Shown piece by piece: positions 35,929 to 44,734 of a DNA stretch of 64,000 nt (position 1 is the first letter of the stretch; each line of letters begins with the position of its first letter). Location of the stretch: positions 806,001-870,000 of the forward strand of contig NZ_CP102382.1 of NCBI RefSeq assembly GCF_024628805.1. The letters run 5' to 3'. Below the pieces are notes generated by a model that was given only the letters and a program-made list of their open reading frames with translations, searched no databases and was not told where the DNA came from. The DNA comes from Paenimyroides aestuarii (lineage in GTDB: Bacteria > Bacteroidota > Bacteroidia > Flavobacteriales > Flavobacteriaceae). Made by a program: the position numbers and the translations under genes.

Positions 35929-36990
35929 TTATTTCATACTATCTTTCACAATTTTCAAACTATCTTCTTTAGGCTTGTTGTTTAATTTTGCTTCGTTATA
36001 GGCTTCGCGAATGGTTTGCTGATTAAAAATTTCAGCCAAATAAGGTTCAATAATGGCTTCTAACTCACTTTTCGAAAGGGTTGTTATCGACGGATTTTCC
36101 ACTAATTGGTGCCAAATACCTTTCACGCCAAACTTGTAATCGCCATAAACAATTACTGGTGTTCCTTTTACCTTTACTGTGTTTCGGTCTTCTGTTAACA
36201 CCCATTGGTCTGCCCAATTGTACAACCACTGGGCATCGGCATCTAACAATCGCAAACACGAATGCGAAGCGGGATATCCTGGCAAAGCATATTGATGCCA
36301 GCCCACACCGCCGTGGTTGCTGATGTTGAAGTTCCAATTTAAAATCCATTCATCATCAACAGTACTGCGAACTTTGCGTCCTTTCCAGTTGGTAAAAAAC
36401 AATCCTCTAGGTGTTTGCGATGCTTTCTTACCCATGTTGGTTGGTCCCCATTTCACCAAATTTCCATTTTCATACACACCATAGGCTTGAATGGGGTACG
36501 AAAAAATGATTATTTTAGGAACTTCAGTTATATTGGTCAATTTGCGTGGAAAAGGGCTGTAATCTATAAACGCTGTTTTAAACTCGTTGGGCACAATAAG
36601 TGTGTCGCGGGTCTTGATATGATCCGTATCGATACGATTCAGCGCAGCAATGGTGTATTGCTGTTCTTTCGTAAAAGTATTGTAAAAAAGTTTACGCAGT
36701 GAATCGCTTGGTTTTATGGGCCAATAACTATACGCATCGCCCTTAAAAACACTGAATTTATTTGATTTTTTACTTTCCTCTATTGCTGCTTTTTTTACGG
36801 CTGCAATGGAATCTTTTTTAGCCATTTCAATGGAATCATTCCTTTTTATGGCTATAGAATCAATTTGATTTTCCATAGAACGATCAACCGCGGTGGTGTC
36901 TTCTTCAAACTCTACCGTATCGGTTTCAACTTCTTTTTTACAACTTGCCAAAAACAATGTTAGCGACAATACAACAATGATTTTTTTCAT
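35929..36990 (-). CDS. L,D-transpeptidase (YkuD) lipoprotein, copy 1
   Basis: A 353-residue lipoprotein (lipobox LASC, Cys17) that should cross-link or modify peptidoglycan in the periplasm. A charged linker (about 38-78; DSIAIKRNDSIEMAKKDS) with a coiled-coil pattern precedes the YkuD domain. The catalytic segment is GGVGWHQYALPGYPASHSCLRLL: Cys245 is the nucleophile, in SHSC where the family norm is SHGC. It is a paralog of the next gene upstream (same core, different linker). Confidence 0.85.
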   Translation of the reverse strand: MKKIIVVLSLTLFLASCKKEVETDTVEFEEDTTAVDRSMENQIDSIAIKRNDSIEMAKKDSIAAVKKAAIEESKKSNKFSVFKGDAYSYWPIKPSDSLRKLFYNTFTKEQQYTIAALNRIDTDHIKTRDTLIVPNEFKTAFIDYSPFPRKLTNITEVPKIIIFSYPIQAYGVYENGNLVKWGPTNMGKKASQTPRGLFFTNWKGRKVRSTVDDEWILNWNFNISNHGGVGWHQYALPGYPASHSCLRLLDADAQWLYNWADQWVLTEDRNTVKVKGTPVIVYGDYKFGVKGIWHQLVENPSITTLSKSELEAIIEPYLAEIFNQQTIREAYNEAKLNNKPKEDSLKIVKDSMK

Positions 36991-37059
36991 TCCAAATTTT
37001 TTACGAAAATAATAAAAAAACCGTTTGTTAAAATAATTGGTTAATGAATTCGGAATAAA

Positions 37060-37941
37060 TTATTTAGCATTCGTTACAGCAGCCCTATTTTTCTGTTCTT
37101 TTAGGATATTGGTTTGATGTTTTTTCACAATTTCGTTCAACGTTTCGGCAGAAATATCATTGGCATGACTGTTTTTTGCTAAATCTAACCAAGGTTTTCT
37201 TCCTTCAAAATCATAGCTTCCATAAATAATTACAGGTGTACCTTTTGCTTTTACAGTTTCTTTATCAGCCAAAATCCATTCGTCTGCCCAATCATACATC
37301 CATTTCGCATCGGCTTCTAACAAACGCAAACAAGAGTGCGATGCCGGATAACCAGGCATGGAATATTGATGCCAGCCAATTCCTTCTTCGTTTTCAATAT
37401 TAAAGTTCCAGCGCAAAACCCATTCGTCATCAAACGTGCTGATCACTTCTTCACCTTTCCAATTACAGAAATACAAACCTGTGGGAGTTGCATGCTCTTT
37501 AGAACCCATACTTGATGGCCCCCATTTTACCAATTCGCCATTTTCGTACAAACCGTACGCTTGAATGGGATAGGAAAATATGGCTAATTTAGATATTTCT
37601 TTCGCACTATTTAATGTATAAGGAAAAGGAGCATATGCCAAAAAATCATCATCAAACTGATCGGGAATCAACAAGGTGTCAACCGAAGTAAAAGTGCTTT
37701 TATCAACTCGGTTCAGCGCCACAATAGTTGCAAGCTGTTCGGAAGTGAATTTTTCTTTGAAAACTTTGCGAACCGAATCGCTGCTTTTCAGCACCCAATT
37801 CGTATAAGTGTATGATTGTGCTTTTTCATACTTTCGTTCTAATTTTTTTTCAGACGACATTTTTTGTCGTGAATCAGTTGTATCTTTGCAACTGTAAAAC
37901 GCGATGGAACACAATCCCATCATTAAAATTAAATTTCTCAT
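37060..37941 (-). CDS. L,D-transpeptidase (YkuD) lipoprotein, copy 2
   Basis: A 293-residue paralog of the preceding gene, lipobox AFYSC with Cys18. It lacks the long charged linker. The catalytic motif GIGWHQYSMPGYPASHSCLRLL has Cys204 in the same SHSC form. Long shared stretches (IFSYPIQAYG, ENG.LVKWGP, WILNWNFNI/WVLRWNFNI) show a tandem duplication. Divergent from recA. Confidence 0.85.
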   Translation of the reverse strand: MRNLILMMGLCSIAFYSCKDTTDSRQKMSSEKKLERKYEKAQSYTYTNWVLKSSDSVRKVFKEKFTSEQLATIVALNRVDKSTFTSVDTLLIPDQFDDDFLAYAPFPYTLNSAKEISKLAIFSYPIQAYGLYENGELVKWGPSSMGSKEHATPTGLYFCNWKGEEVISTFDDEWVLRWNFNIENEEGIGWHQYSMPGYPASHSCLRLLEADAKWMYDWADEWILADKETVKAKGTPVIIYGSYDFEGRKPWLDLAKNSHANDISAETLNEIVKKHQTNILKEQKNRAAVTNAK

Positions 37942-38044
37942 AGCAATATGTTGTTTTGATAAATTAAGGTACGAAAGGTTTTTGGTTCATCAAAATATTT
38001 ATTGCGTTTTAAAAAAGATTTTATATTTAATTATTCAATAAAAA

Positions 38045-38060
38045 AAGGTATTTTTACCTT
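38045..38060. promoter_or_regulatory. Perfect palindrome in recA promoter region
   Basis: AAGGTA-TTTT-TACCTT is a perfect 6-4-6 palindrome 17 bp before the recA ATG. It overlaps a TATTTTTA -7-like element, a position suited to an operator. Whether any LexA-like repressor uses it is unknown. Confidence 0.4.
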
Positions 38061-38076
38061 AGAAAAGAAATAAATT

Positions 38077-39084
38077 ATGAGTGCAGATAAAGAAGCAAAA
38101 TTAAAGGCTTTACAATTAACATTAGATAAATTAGACAAAACATACGGCAAGGGTACCGTAATGAAATTGGGCGATAGTGCAGTGGAAGAGGTAGATGCTA
38201 TTCCATCGGGTTCGTTAGGGTTGGATTTAGCTCTGGGAGTAATGGGGTATCCGCGTGGAAGAATCATTGAAATCTACGGGCCTGAATCGTCTGGTAAAAC
38301 CACTTTAACATTACATGCCATTGCAGAAGCACAAAAAGCTGGTGGAATTGCCGCTTTTATTGATGCTGAACATGCTTTTGATCGTTTTTATGCGCAGAAA
38401 TTGGGGGTAGATATTGATAATTTGATTATTTCTCAACCCGACAATGGGGAACAAGCGTTGGAAATTGCCGAAAACCTAATTCGTTCAGGAGCAATTGATT
38501 TAGTAGTCATTGACTCGGTTGCTGCATTGACACCAAAAAGCGAAATTGAAGGCGAGATGGGCGATTCTAAAATGGGACTACACGCACGTTTAATGTCGCA
38601 AGCCTTACGAAAGTTAACCGCTACTATTTCCAAAACAAATTGTACGGTGTTTTTTATTAACCAATTGCGCGAAAAAATTGGGGTGATGTTTGGAAACCCA
38701 GAAACCACCACAGGAGGTAACGCATTGAAGTTCTACGCATCGGTTCGTTTAGATATTCGCAAATCAACCCAAATTAAAGACGGCGACAACGTAATGGGGA
38801 ACCGTACTAAGGTTAAAATCATCAAAAACAAAGTGGCACCACCGTTCCGCACCGCTGAATTTGACATCATGTATGGCGAAGGAATATCAAAAACAGGTGA
38901 AATTTTAGATTTAGCTGTTGATTTTGAAATCGTTAAAAAGTCAGGATCATGGTTTAGCTATGGCGATACCAAATTAGGTCAGGGTCGCGATGCGGTGAAA
39001 GGTCTCATTAAAGATAATCCGGAACTTCAGGAAGAATTAGAAGACCGCATTAAACAACATATTAAAGAACAGCAAAATGCTTAA
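38077..39084 (+). CDS. recA: Recombinase A
   Basis: ATP-dependent strand exchange in homologous recombination and DNA repair. The 335-residue protein has Walker [11 protein letters not shown], Walker B VIDSV, the L1/L2 DNA loops ([20 protein letters not shown] and [15 protein letters not shown]) and the family start [20 protein letters not shown]. Followed by a terminator. Confidence 0.98.
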   Translation: MSADKEAKLKALQLTLDKLDKTYGKGTVMKLGDSAVEEVDAIPSGSLGLDLALGVMGYPRGRIIEIYGPESSGKTTLTLHAIAEAQKAGGIAAFIDAEHAFDRFYAQKLGVDIDNLIISQPDNGEQALEIAENLIRSGAIDLVVIDSVAALTPKSEIEGEMGDSKMGLHARLMSQALRKLTATISKTNCTVFFINQLREKIGVMFGNPETTTGGNALKFYASVRLDIRKSTQIKDGDNVMGNRTKVKIIKNKVAPPFRTAEFDIMYGEGISKTGEILDLAVDFEIVKKSGSWFSYGDTKLGQGRDAVKGLIKDNPELQEELEDRIKQHIKEQQNA

Positions 39085-39092
39085 CAAAAATC

Positions 39093-39122
39093 TCCCTTTC
39101 CAATACGGAAAGGGAATTTTTT
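39093..39122 (+). terminator. Intrinsic terminator of recA
   Basis: TCCCTTTCC (39093-39101) and GGAAAGGGA (39107-39115) form a 9-bp GC-containing stem with a 5-nt loop and six T. Confidence 0.9.
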
Positions 39123-39167
39123 ATCAAATCCTTTTCCAATCCAGAAAAAATCATCAATTTTGAACAA

Positions 39168-39270
39168 ACAATGGGGTGCCGATTACGATTGGCTGAGATG
39201 ATACCCATGAACTTTGTTCTGCACCTGATCCGGATAATGCCGGCGTAGGGATTGTAACTTTATCATCTCA
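39168..39270 (+). promoter_or_regulatory. TPP riboswitch with visible switching complement
   Basis: The THI aptamer core is intact: GGGGTGCC, then GGCTGAGATGATACCCATGAAC, CCTGATCCGGATAATGCCGG and GTAGGGA. P1 is ACAAT/ATTGT (39168-39172 with 39251-39255). Downstream, TATCATCTCA (39261-39270) is a perfect complement of the core TGAGATGATA (39194-39203). That pairing would be mutually exclusive with the TPP-bound fold and ends 17 bp before the pnuT start codon. Translation control is the likely mode; no terminator is seen. Confidence 0.92.
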
Positions 39271-39287
39271 TCATTTAATTTATTTAT

Positions 39288-39878
39288 ATGATGCAGGAAA
39301 TTTTATCAAAAACCTCTTGGCTAGAATGGCTAGGCGTTTTTTTTGCAGTAGTGCAAGTGTTGTTAGCACAACGGAACAACATTCACAATTATCTTTTTGG
39401 AATTGCCGGTATTATTTTGGCGATGTTTGTTAAGTTCAACGCCAAGCTTTATGCTGAGTTTACGCTGGATTTTTACTATCTGGTAATGAGCGTTTACGGT
39501 TGGCTGTTCTGGAAATTTGGCAAAAAACAAACTGAAACACCCATTTCGTTTACCACAACCACAGAGAAATACAAAGCAATAGGCATCGTAGTTGCTGCTT
39601 TTTTAATTTTCTATATTTTTTTAACCAATTACACCAACAGCGATGTGCCGCTTTGGGATTCTTTGGTTACCGCTTTTGCTTGGGCGGGAATGTGGCTTAT
39701 GGCGAAACGCAAAATAGAAAATTGGGTGCTGCTAAATATGAGCAACTTTCTTGCCGTGCCGCTTTTCATCCACAAAGAACTGTATTTGTATGCCACATTA
39801 ACCGCTTTTTTGTTTGTGGTTGCCATTTTTGGATACATGAATTGGTACAAAATTTTAAAGCAGCAAAACAATGGATAG
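39288..39878 (+). CDS. pnuT: PnuC-family thiamine transporter (PnuT)
   Basis: A 196-residue inner-membrane protein with six or seven helices and the PnuC signatures NNIHNYLFGIAG and FYYLVMSVYGWLFW. The TPP riboswitch upstream marks it as a thiamine (PnuT) rather than nicotinamide riboside transporter. It begins with ATGATG; either start is possible. Overlaps the next gene by 8 bp. Confidence 0.9.
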   Translation: MMQEILSKTSWLEWLGVFFAVVQVLLAQRNNIHNYLFGIAGIILAMFVKFNAKLYAEFTLDFYYLVMSVYGWLFWKFGKKQTETPISFTTTTEKYKAIGIVVAAFLIFYIFLTNYTNSDVPLWDSLVTAFAWAGMWLMAKRKIENWVLLNMSNFLAVPLFIHKELYLYATLTAFLFVVAIFGYMNWYKILKQQNNG

Positions 39879-40878
39879 TTTCAAAATTCAACAAAAACTA
39901 TTGGAAGCCAAAGAAATTCCTGCTGATGTGATGGAGCACATTTATAATGAACGTTGGCTGCAAATTTGGGTTCCAAAGAGGTATGGCGGTTTAGGTTTAA
40001 GCTTTATCAACGGATTAAAACTTTTAAAATCATTGGCTTTTATCGATGGAAGTCTGGGCTGGATGGTTACATTGTGTGCAGGTGCCAATTATTTTTCGCG
40101 CAACCTGAAACCGGATATTGCGAAAGAACTTTTTAAAGATAATTTTACATGCTTTGGCGGAAGCGGAGCTATTGGCGGAACTGCCGAAAAACTGAACGAT
40201 TTTTATTTGATTAATGGCAGATGGACATTTGCTACCGGCGCACCACATTTGAGTCATTTTACGTTGAACGCAGTGGTTACAGAAAACGACCAACCTGTTT
40301 TAGACGAAAATGGTAAAGAATTGGTTCGATCTTTTATCATTCCGAAAGATCAAGCGGAAATCATTGCCGATTGGAATGCAATGGGAATGCAGGCTACCGG
40401 AACGTTTTCGTTTACGGTTGATAACGTTTTGGTTGATGTCCATCACAGTTTTATTTACAATGAATTTTATACCGATGCAGTTTTAGATCGCATTCCGTTT
40501 CGCATTTTTGCCGATTTAACCTTGTTGGTAAATTATTTGGGAATGGCTGCACATTTTTTAGATGAAGCTGAAAAAATAAGACCGCAGTTAGATTTAACAG
40601 CTTTTAGAAACGATCTTTCTTCAGAAGAAAACAAAACCTATTTATTTGCCAATAAAATGGAAACACTTTTAGAAAACCAGCAGAAAATAACAACCGAAGT
40701 TCAAACCGAAATTCATCAGTTTGGCGAAACATTAGTTGCCAATCTATCGCACAGAATTTTAGATTTGTATTTTCAGTTAGGCATCAAAGCATCGCACACC
40801 AACGAACCTATTCAGCAAATATTTTGCGATTATTTTACCGCTACACAGCATGCGAATTTTAGAAGAGTGTGTTCTTAA
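39871..40878 (+). CDS. Acyl-CoA dehydrogenase-like flavoprotein
   Basis: A 335-residue protein with the acyl-CoA dehydrogenase fold, partly degenerate: VPKRYGGLGLSFINGLKLLKSLAFIDGSLGW in the N-terminal domain and GMGMQATGTFSFTVDNVLV in the middle domain, as in the DszC/HsaA-like flavin monooxygenase subgroup. A classical catalytic Glu is not obvious. Translationally coupled to pnuT by an 8-bp overlap, so it lies under the same riboswitch. A role in thiamine salvage is possible but unproven. Confidence 0.75.
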   Translation: MDSFKIQQKLLEAKEIPADVMEHIYNERWLQIWVPKRYGGLGLSFINGLKLLKSLAFIDGSLGWMVTLCAGANYFSRNLKPDIAKELFKDNFTCFGGSGAIGGTAEKLNDFYLINGRWTFATGAPHLSHFTLNAVVTENDQPVLDENGKELVRSFIIPKDQAEIIADWNAMGMQATGTFSFTVDNVLVDVHHSFIYNEFYTDAVLDRIPFRIFADLTLLVNYLGMAAHFLDEAEKIRPQLDLTAFRNDLSSEENKTYLFANKMETLLENQQKITTEVQTEIHQFGETLVANLSHRILDLYFQLGIKASHTNEPIQQIFCDYFTATQHANFRRVCS

Positions 40879-41006
40879 TTATATTGCTACTGACTGGATT
40901 TGTATTACAAACGTAAAATAAAATTTATTATTATTTTTATAATAGTATTGCTTTTTAACAAAAAAATATTATTTTTATAAATATTAATTATTTAAACATT
41001 TTCAAA

Positions 41007-41591
41007 ATGAAAAGATGAATTTATTTATTATTAAGTTCGGTAGGACTTTTAATGTTTTTATCAATTTTTGCAGTTTCTTGTGAGAAAGACGAAGTTACAA
41101 CTGAAGATTCTGTTGTTAATGAGACCAATCTACAATCTAAATCTTTTGCAGAGATAGATTATGATATTGCTTTTAACAATGTAATTGGATTTACTGATGC
41201 AGATACTAATGAATTTCATCAGCTGACACCTCATCAATTAGTTAATTACTGGCGCACTGCTCTTGACATTGAAGCTGCAATGGAATTTACAGATTTTACA
41301 ATTGAAGAAACAGATTCTCGTGCGTTCTTTCTACGAACAATTAGTACAAATGGGGAACAAAATATTAAAATCAATTTAACTTACAAAGGTGGTGGAATAT
41401 TTGAAATTGGAGGAAAAACTTGCTCATGTAAAAGTAAAGCTTGTGCTTCATCACCAGGTTGTCAATCTATGGCTAATGATGATGGTTCAAACTGTTATTG
41501 TTCTAGTTGTTCACTTCCTTTCGGTGCTACTAGAGATTGTGAAAAAAACTCTTCAACAACTTCTGAATACACCTTTAATCAATTTTTATAA
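41007..41591 (+). pseudogene. Cys-rich lipoprotein gene with in-frame TGA in the signal peptide
   Basis: From ATG 41007 the frame reads MKR-TGA-IYLLLSSVGLLMFLSIFAVSC: the fourth codon is a stop, but everything after it is a textbook lipoprotein signal with the lipobox Cys at codon 25. The downstream frame is open to 41591. The mature part ends in a domain with eight Cys (TCSCKSKACASSPGC, NCYCSSC, RDC). Restart at ATG 41052 would give a 179-residue product without the positive n-region of the signal. Either a real nonsense mutation, readthrough/recoding, or a sequence error. It pairs with the next gene 8 bp downstream. Confidence 0.6.
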
Positions 41592-41599
41592 TTAATTGC

Positions 41600-42118
41600 A
41601 TGAAAAAATTATTTGTCATCATATTCGTACTTGTTTTTTTTAATTCATTTTCTCAACAATCATTTTCCCAACAATATGAAGAAAAATTACTTTATATTGA
41701 TAAATTAGAAATTGGAAAAATTGAAAATGAAACTCAAAAAATAGTCGTTAATGAAAAAGATTTTATTGAAACAATGAATTATCATTTTTCAGACAAAAAA
41801 AAATATTTTAATTATATGACTATTCAAAAGGAATATTACGAAGGAGCAAACTATTATTATATTAGTATGAAATCTAATATGAACAAAGATTTAGTAATTG
41901 CTCTTAAAAAAATTGATGATAAACTTTTTATTGATAATAAATATGGAATTAGAATTTTTATCTGTGAAGGGGATAAAAATTGTTTTGCAAGATTCTTTGG
42001 AATTGATAAAGAAACTAATTCGATGCTGTTTAGTTGCCGTGAAACAATACTTTGTGTTGATGAAGAAACAGTGAAAAGTAATCCCTGTGAGGCTACTAAA
42101 TCTTTAATAACATACTAA
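41600..42118 (+). CDS. Exported protein with five Cys, partner of the preceding gene
   Basis: A 172-residue exported protein (signal peptide cleaved near FFNSFS). Five Cys cluster in its C-terminal third (FICEGDKNCF, FSCRETILC, NPCEATK). The body is rich in Lys, Asn and aromatic residues; no family was recognised. It starts 8 bp after the Cys-rich lipoprotein and is probably co-expressed. Base composition is more AT-rich than the surroundings, as in the lipoprotein gene, suggesting that the pair came in together. Confidence 0.6.
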   Translation: MKKLFVIIFVLVFFNSFSQQSFSQQYEEKLLYIDKLEIGKIENETQKIVVNEKDFIETMNYHFSDKKKYFNYMTIQKEYYEGANYYYISMKSNMNKDLVIALKKIDDKLFIDNKYGIRIFICEGDKNCFARFFGIDKETNSMLFSCRETILCVDEETVKSNPCEATKSLITY

Positions 42119-42146
42119 AAAAAGGGGCAACTTAAATGTTAACCCG

Positions 42147-42178
42147 CTACGCGCAGTCCCCACTACGCGAAGTCTCCT
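42147..42178. repeat. Tandem pair of 15-16-bp imperfect direct repeats
   Basis: CTACGCGCAGTCCCC (42147-42161) and CTACGCGAAGTCTCCT (42163-42178) repeat with three differences. They are GC-rich against the AT-rich background. They fill the end of the Cys-rich pair and the convergent L,D-transpeptidase gene, and may be a remnant of a dispersed intergenic repeat. Confidence 0.45.
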
Positions 42179-42259
42179 GACTTTGTGTCTACATAGAAAA
42201 CTTTACACAGTTTATCTCTTCTTGTTCGTCCTGAATCAAGTTCTATATGAAAAACAGTG

Positions 42260-42877
42260 TTACTTATAATAAATCCTTAACAAAATAGGTTTTTTGCTGT
42301 TATCAATAATATTTTCAAGAATTTTAAAGGTTTCTTGGCTTACCATTGGGCAGCCTTCGCTATTTATAATAGGTACTAAATGTTCTTCGTGCGGCATAAA
42401 CGTATAGGTATGTAGTACCACGTAACGTGCAAATGCTTGGTCATTAGTTGGATCTAAACCATGCAGTTTGTACGATTTTCCAAATCGGCCCACATAACTT
42501 GCTCCAACTTTATAATTTCCTAACGATGTCATATTACTGCCTTCCACATTGCTAAATTGCAGTTCGCCGTAGGTTCCGGTATTCGATCCTTTTCCATGCG
42601 CCACCAAACCTTTGTGCAAAACACGGTTGTTCTTTACATCGTACACAAAAAAACGGTTGTAGCGGCTTTTAATAGCCATATCTGCCAATAAAACAATATC
42701 TTGATTAAACTCAGGGTTATGGCTTAAAAACGTTTTAGAAATTTGAATGTTTTCAGCAAATCGGTCTTTAGAATCTTGCGATATTTCATGTTGCGGACGA
42801 ACGAATTTAAGTATCAACAAAGCAGCTGCAACCAATAAAAAAATTGCTATTAAGCTACGAATGATTATTTTTTTCAT
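42260..42877 (-). CDS. Murein L,D-transpeptidase catalytic-domain family protein
   Basis: A 205-residue protein with an N-terminal membrane anchor (about 7-24) and a YkuD_2-type domain. The catalytic motif is NSEGCPMV, with the Cys near residue 175. It should act on peptidoglycan outside the inner membrane. Unlike the two lipoprotein copies it keeps a Gly before the Cys. It overlaps the acyltransferase gene by 23 bp and is probably co-transcribed with it. Confidence 0.85.
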   Translation of the reverse strand: MKKIIIRSLIAIFLLVAAALLILKFVRPQHEISQDSKDRFAENIQISKTFLSHNPEFNQDIVLLADMAIKSRYNRFFVYDVKNNRVLHKGLVAHGKGSNTGTYGELQFSNVEGSNMTSLGNYKVGASYVGRFGKSYKLHGLDPTNDQAFARYVVLHTYTFMPHEEHLVPIINSEGCPMVSQETFKILENIIDNSKKPILLRIYYK

Positions 42878-43607
42878 GTTTTAATAAAGGTTTTAAAATC
42901 AATTCGCGTACTTGATCTTTTAATTCGGGTTTATCGCGCTGGGTTAATCCTTTCGTGGCAACAAACGGATGCTGGTAAACCAACACATTTCCGGGATGTC
43001 CGGCAAAAAACCGAAAAGGAAACATCTTTTTTAATCCGATGAAGGTCATGGGAACTACCGGAATTTCAAAATCGATTGCCAAACGAAAAGCGCCGTCTTT
43101 AAAATCATCTAAAACAACTGATTCGTCGTTTGGAACACCACCTTCGGGAAAAATACAAACGCTTAAACCGCTTGCCAACTTTTGCGCCGCCATAATCATG
43201 GTTCTCTGTCGGCTCACAGCACTTGATCTGTCAACCAAAATACAGGCTTTTTTATAGAAATATCCAAAAATGGGCAATTTTGCCAATTCTTTCTTCCCCA
43301 CGAACACAAACGGATTTTTTACCAAAATCAACATCAGCATAATATCCATCATCGACGTGTGGTTTGCCGTAAGCATATAACTTTTATTGGGATCGAATGG
43401 CTGTTTGGTAACGATTGATTTTCTAAAACCTGTTCCGTAAAAGACTGCAAACGCCCAAATTCGAGCCAAAAAGAAAAAGAATCGATAGAATTTATCGGTT
43501 GATAACGAAACAATTAAAAAGGGCGAAAGCACCACGATTACGATCAGTATGATGAGGTAAAACCAAAGTTTCCAGAAAAACCAAACTGCTTTTTTTAAAA
43601 AATCCAT
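42855..43607 (-). CDS. plsC: 1-acyl-sn-glycerol-3-phosphate acyltransferase
   Basis: Acylates lysophosphatidic acid to phosphatidic acid in phospholipid synthesis. The 250-residue membrane protein has an N-terminal hydrophobic segment, the catalytic NHTSMMD (HX4D) and FPEGG motifs, then the PVVPMTFIGLKKMFP block. The ATG at 43607 is used; an in-frame TTG upstream was rejected. Paired with the L,D-transpeptidase by a 23-bp overlap. Confidence 0.9.
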   Translation of the reverse strand: MDFLKKAVWFFWKLWFYLIILIVIVVLSPFLIVSLSTDKFYRFFFFLARIWAFAVFYGTGFRKSIVTKQPFDPNKSYMLTANHTSMMDIMLMLILVKNPFVFVGKKELAKLPIFGYFYKKACILVDRSSAVSRQRTMIMAAQKLASGLSVCIFPEGGVPNDESVVLDDFKDGAFRLAIDFEIPVVPMTFIGLKKMFPFRFFAGHPGNVLVYQHPFVATKGLTQRDKPELKDQVRELILKPLLKHEKNNHS

Positions 43608-43700
43608 GTGTTTTTTGTTAGACAATGCAAATTAATAAATAAATAATTTTAACAACTAACGTTATAAACTTTTAAATTTGTAAAAATTTAATTTTAAATA

Positions 43701-44675
43701 ATGGCAAAAGTATTAACAGGAGTTCAAAGTACCGGAACCCCACACCTTGGAAATCTTTTAGGAGCCATTTTGCCAGCTATTGAAATGGCAAATAGTCCTG
43801 AAAATGAAACGTTTTTATTTATCGCCGATTTGCATTCGGCTACACAGATTAAAGACGCAAAAACATTGAAAGAAAACACCTATAGTGTGGCTGCAACTTG
43901 GCTTGCGTGTGGATTAAACACCAATCGTGTTACCTTCTACAAGCAATCAAGCGTGCCACAAACTTGTGAGCTTACTTGGTACTTAAGCTGTTTTTTTCCG
44001 TTTCAGCGTTTAACGTTGGCGCATTCTTTTAAAGATAAATCGAGTTATTTGGAAAATGTAAACGCCGGATTGTTTACTTACCCAATGCTTATGGCTGCTG
44101 ATATTTTATTGTATGATGCCGAATTTGTACCGGTTGGTAAAGACCAATTACAGCATTTGGAAATAACGCGTGATGTGGCATCGCGATTTAACAACCAAAT
44201 GGGTGAAACATTTGTGTTGCCCACTGCAAAAATTTCCGAAGAAATCATGACTGTTCCTGGAACAGATGGCGAAAAAATGAGTAAATCTCGCAACAATTTC
44301 ATCAATATTTTTGAAGACGATAAAAAATTGCGCAAACAAATTATGGCAATTGTTACCGATGCTACTCCGTTAGAAGAACCTAAAAATCCAGATACGTGCA
44401 ACGTGTTTGCTATTTACAAATTATTGGCAACACCTGAACAAACTGAACAAATGCGTGCCAATTATTTAGGTGGAAACTACGGTTACGGACACGCAAAACA
44501 AGCTTTGTTTGAATTGATTTGCGAAAAATTTAAAGACATACGCGAAAAATATACCTATTACATGAACAACTTGGAAGAGGTTGATCGTTTCTTGACAGAA
44601 GGCGCTGCAAAAGCCGCTGTTGTTGCTAACGGAACATTGAACCGAGTTCGTGAGAAGTTGGGGTATTCTTTTTAA
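43701..44675 (+). CDS. trpS: Tryptophan--tRNA ligase
   Basis: Charges tRNA-Trp. The 324-residue class I synthetase has the HIGH-equivalent GTPHLGN and the KMSKS motif GEKMSKSRNN, plus MLMAADILLYDAEFVPVGKDQ in the tryptophan-binding region. A TAAATTTG -7 element at 43673-43680 precedes it. Followed by a bidirectional terminator. Confidence 0.97.
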   Translation: MAKVLTGVQSTGTPHLGNLLGAILPAIEMANSPENETFLFIADLHSATQIKDAKTLKENTYSVAATWLACGLNTNRVTFYKQSSVPQTCELTWYLSCFFPFQRLTLAHSFKDKSSYLENVNAGLFTYPMLMAADILLYDAEFVPVGKDQLQHLEITRDVASRFNNQMGETFVLPTAKISEEIMTVPGTDGEKMSKSRNNFINIFEDDKKLRKQIMAIVTDATPLEEPKNPDTCNVFAIYKLLATPEQTEQMRANYLGGNYGYGHAKQALFELICEKFKDIREKYTYYMNNLEEVDRFLTEGAAKAAVVANGTLNRVREKLGYSF

Positions 44676-44695
44676 GATTTTTATTATAGCTTATA

Positions 44696-44729
44696 AACCT
44701 CTGCCAAAGTTTAAAACATTGGCAGAGTT
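44696..44729. terminator. Bidirectional terminator, repeat-family hairpin
   Basis: AACCTCTGCCAA... and TTGGCAGAGTT... form a 12-bp stem with one mismatch around AGTTTAAAACA. It separates the convergent trpS and dprA genes and closely resembles the pgi terminator at 18419-18451. Confidence 0.8.
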
Positions 44730-44734
44730 GTTTA

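Noticed and set aside
42147..42178. CRISPR array
   Set aside because: Only two imperfect 15-16-bp units without a spacer of proper length, and no cas genes in the window.
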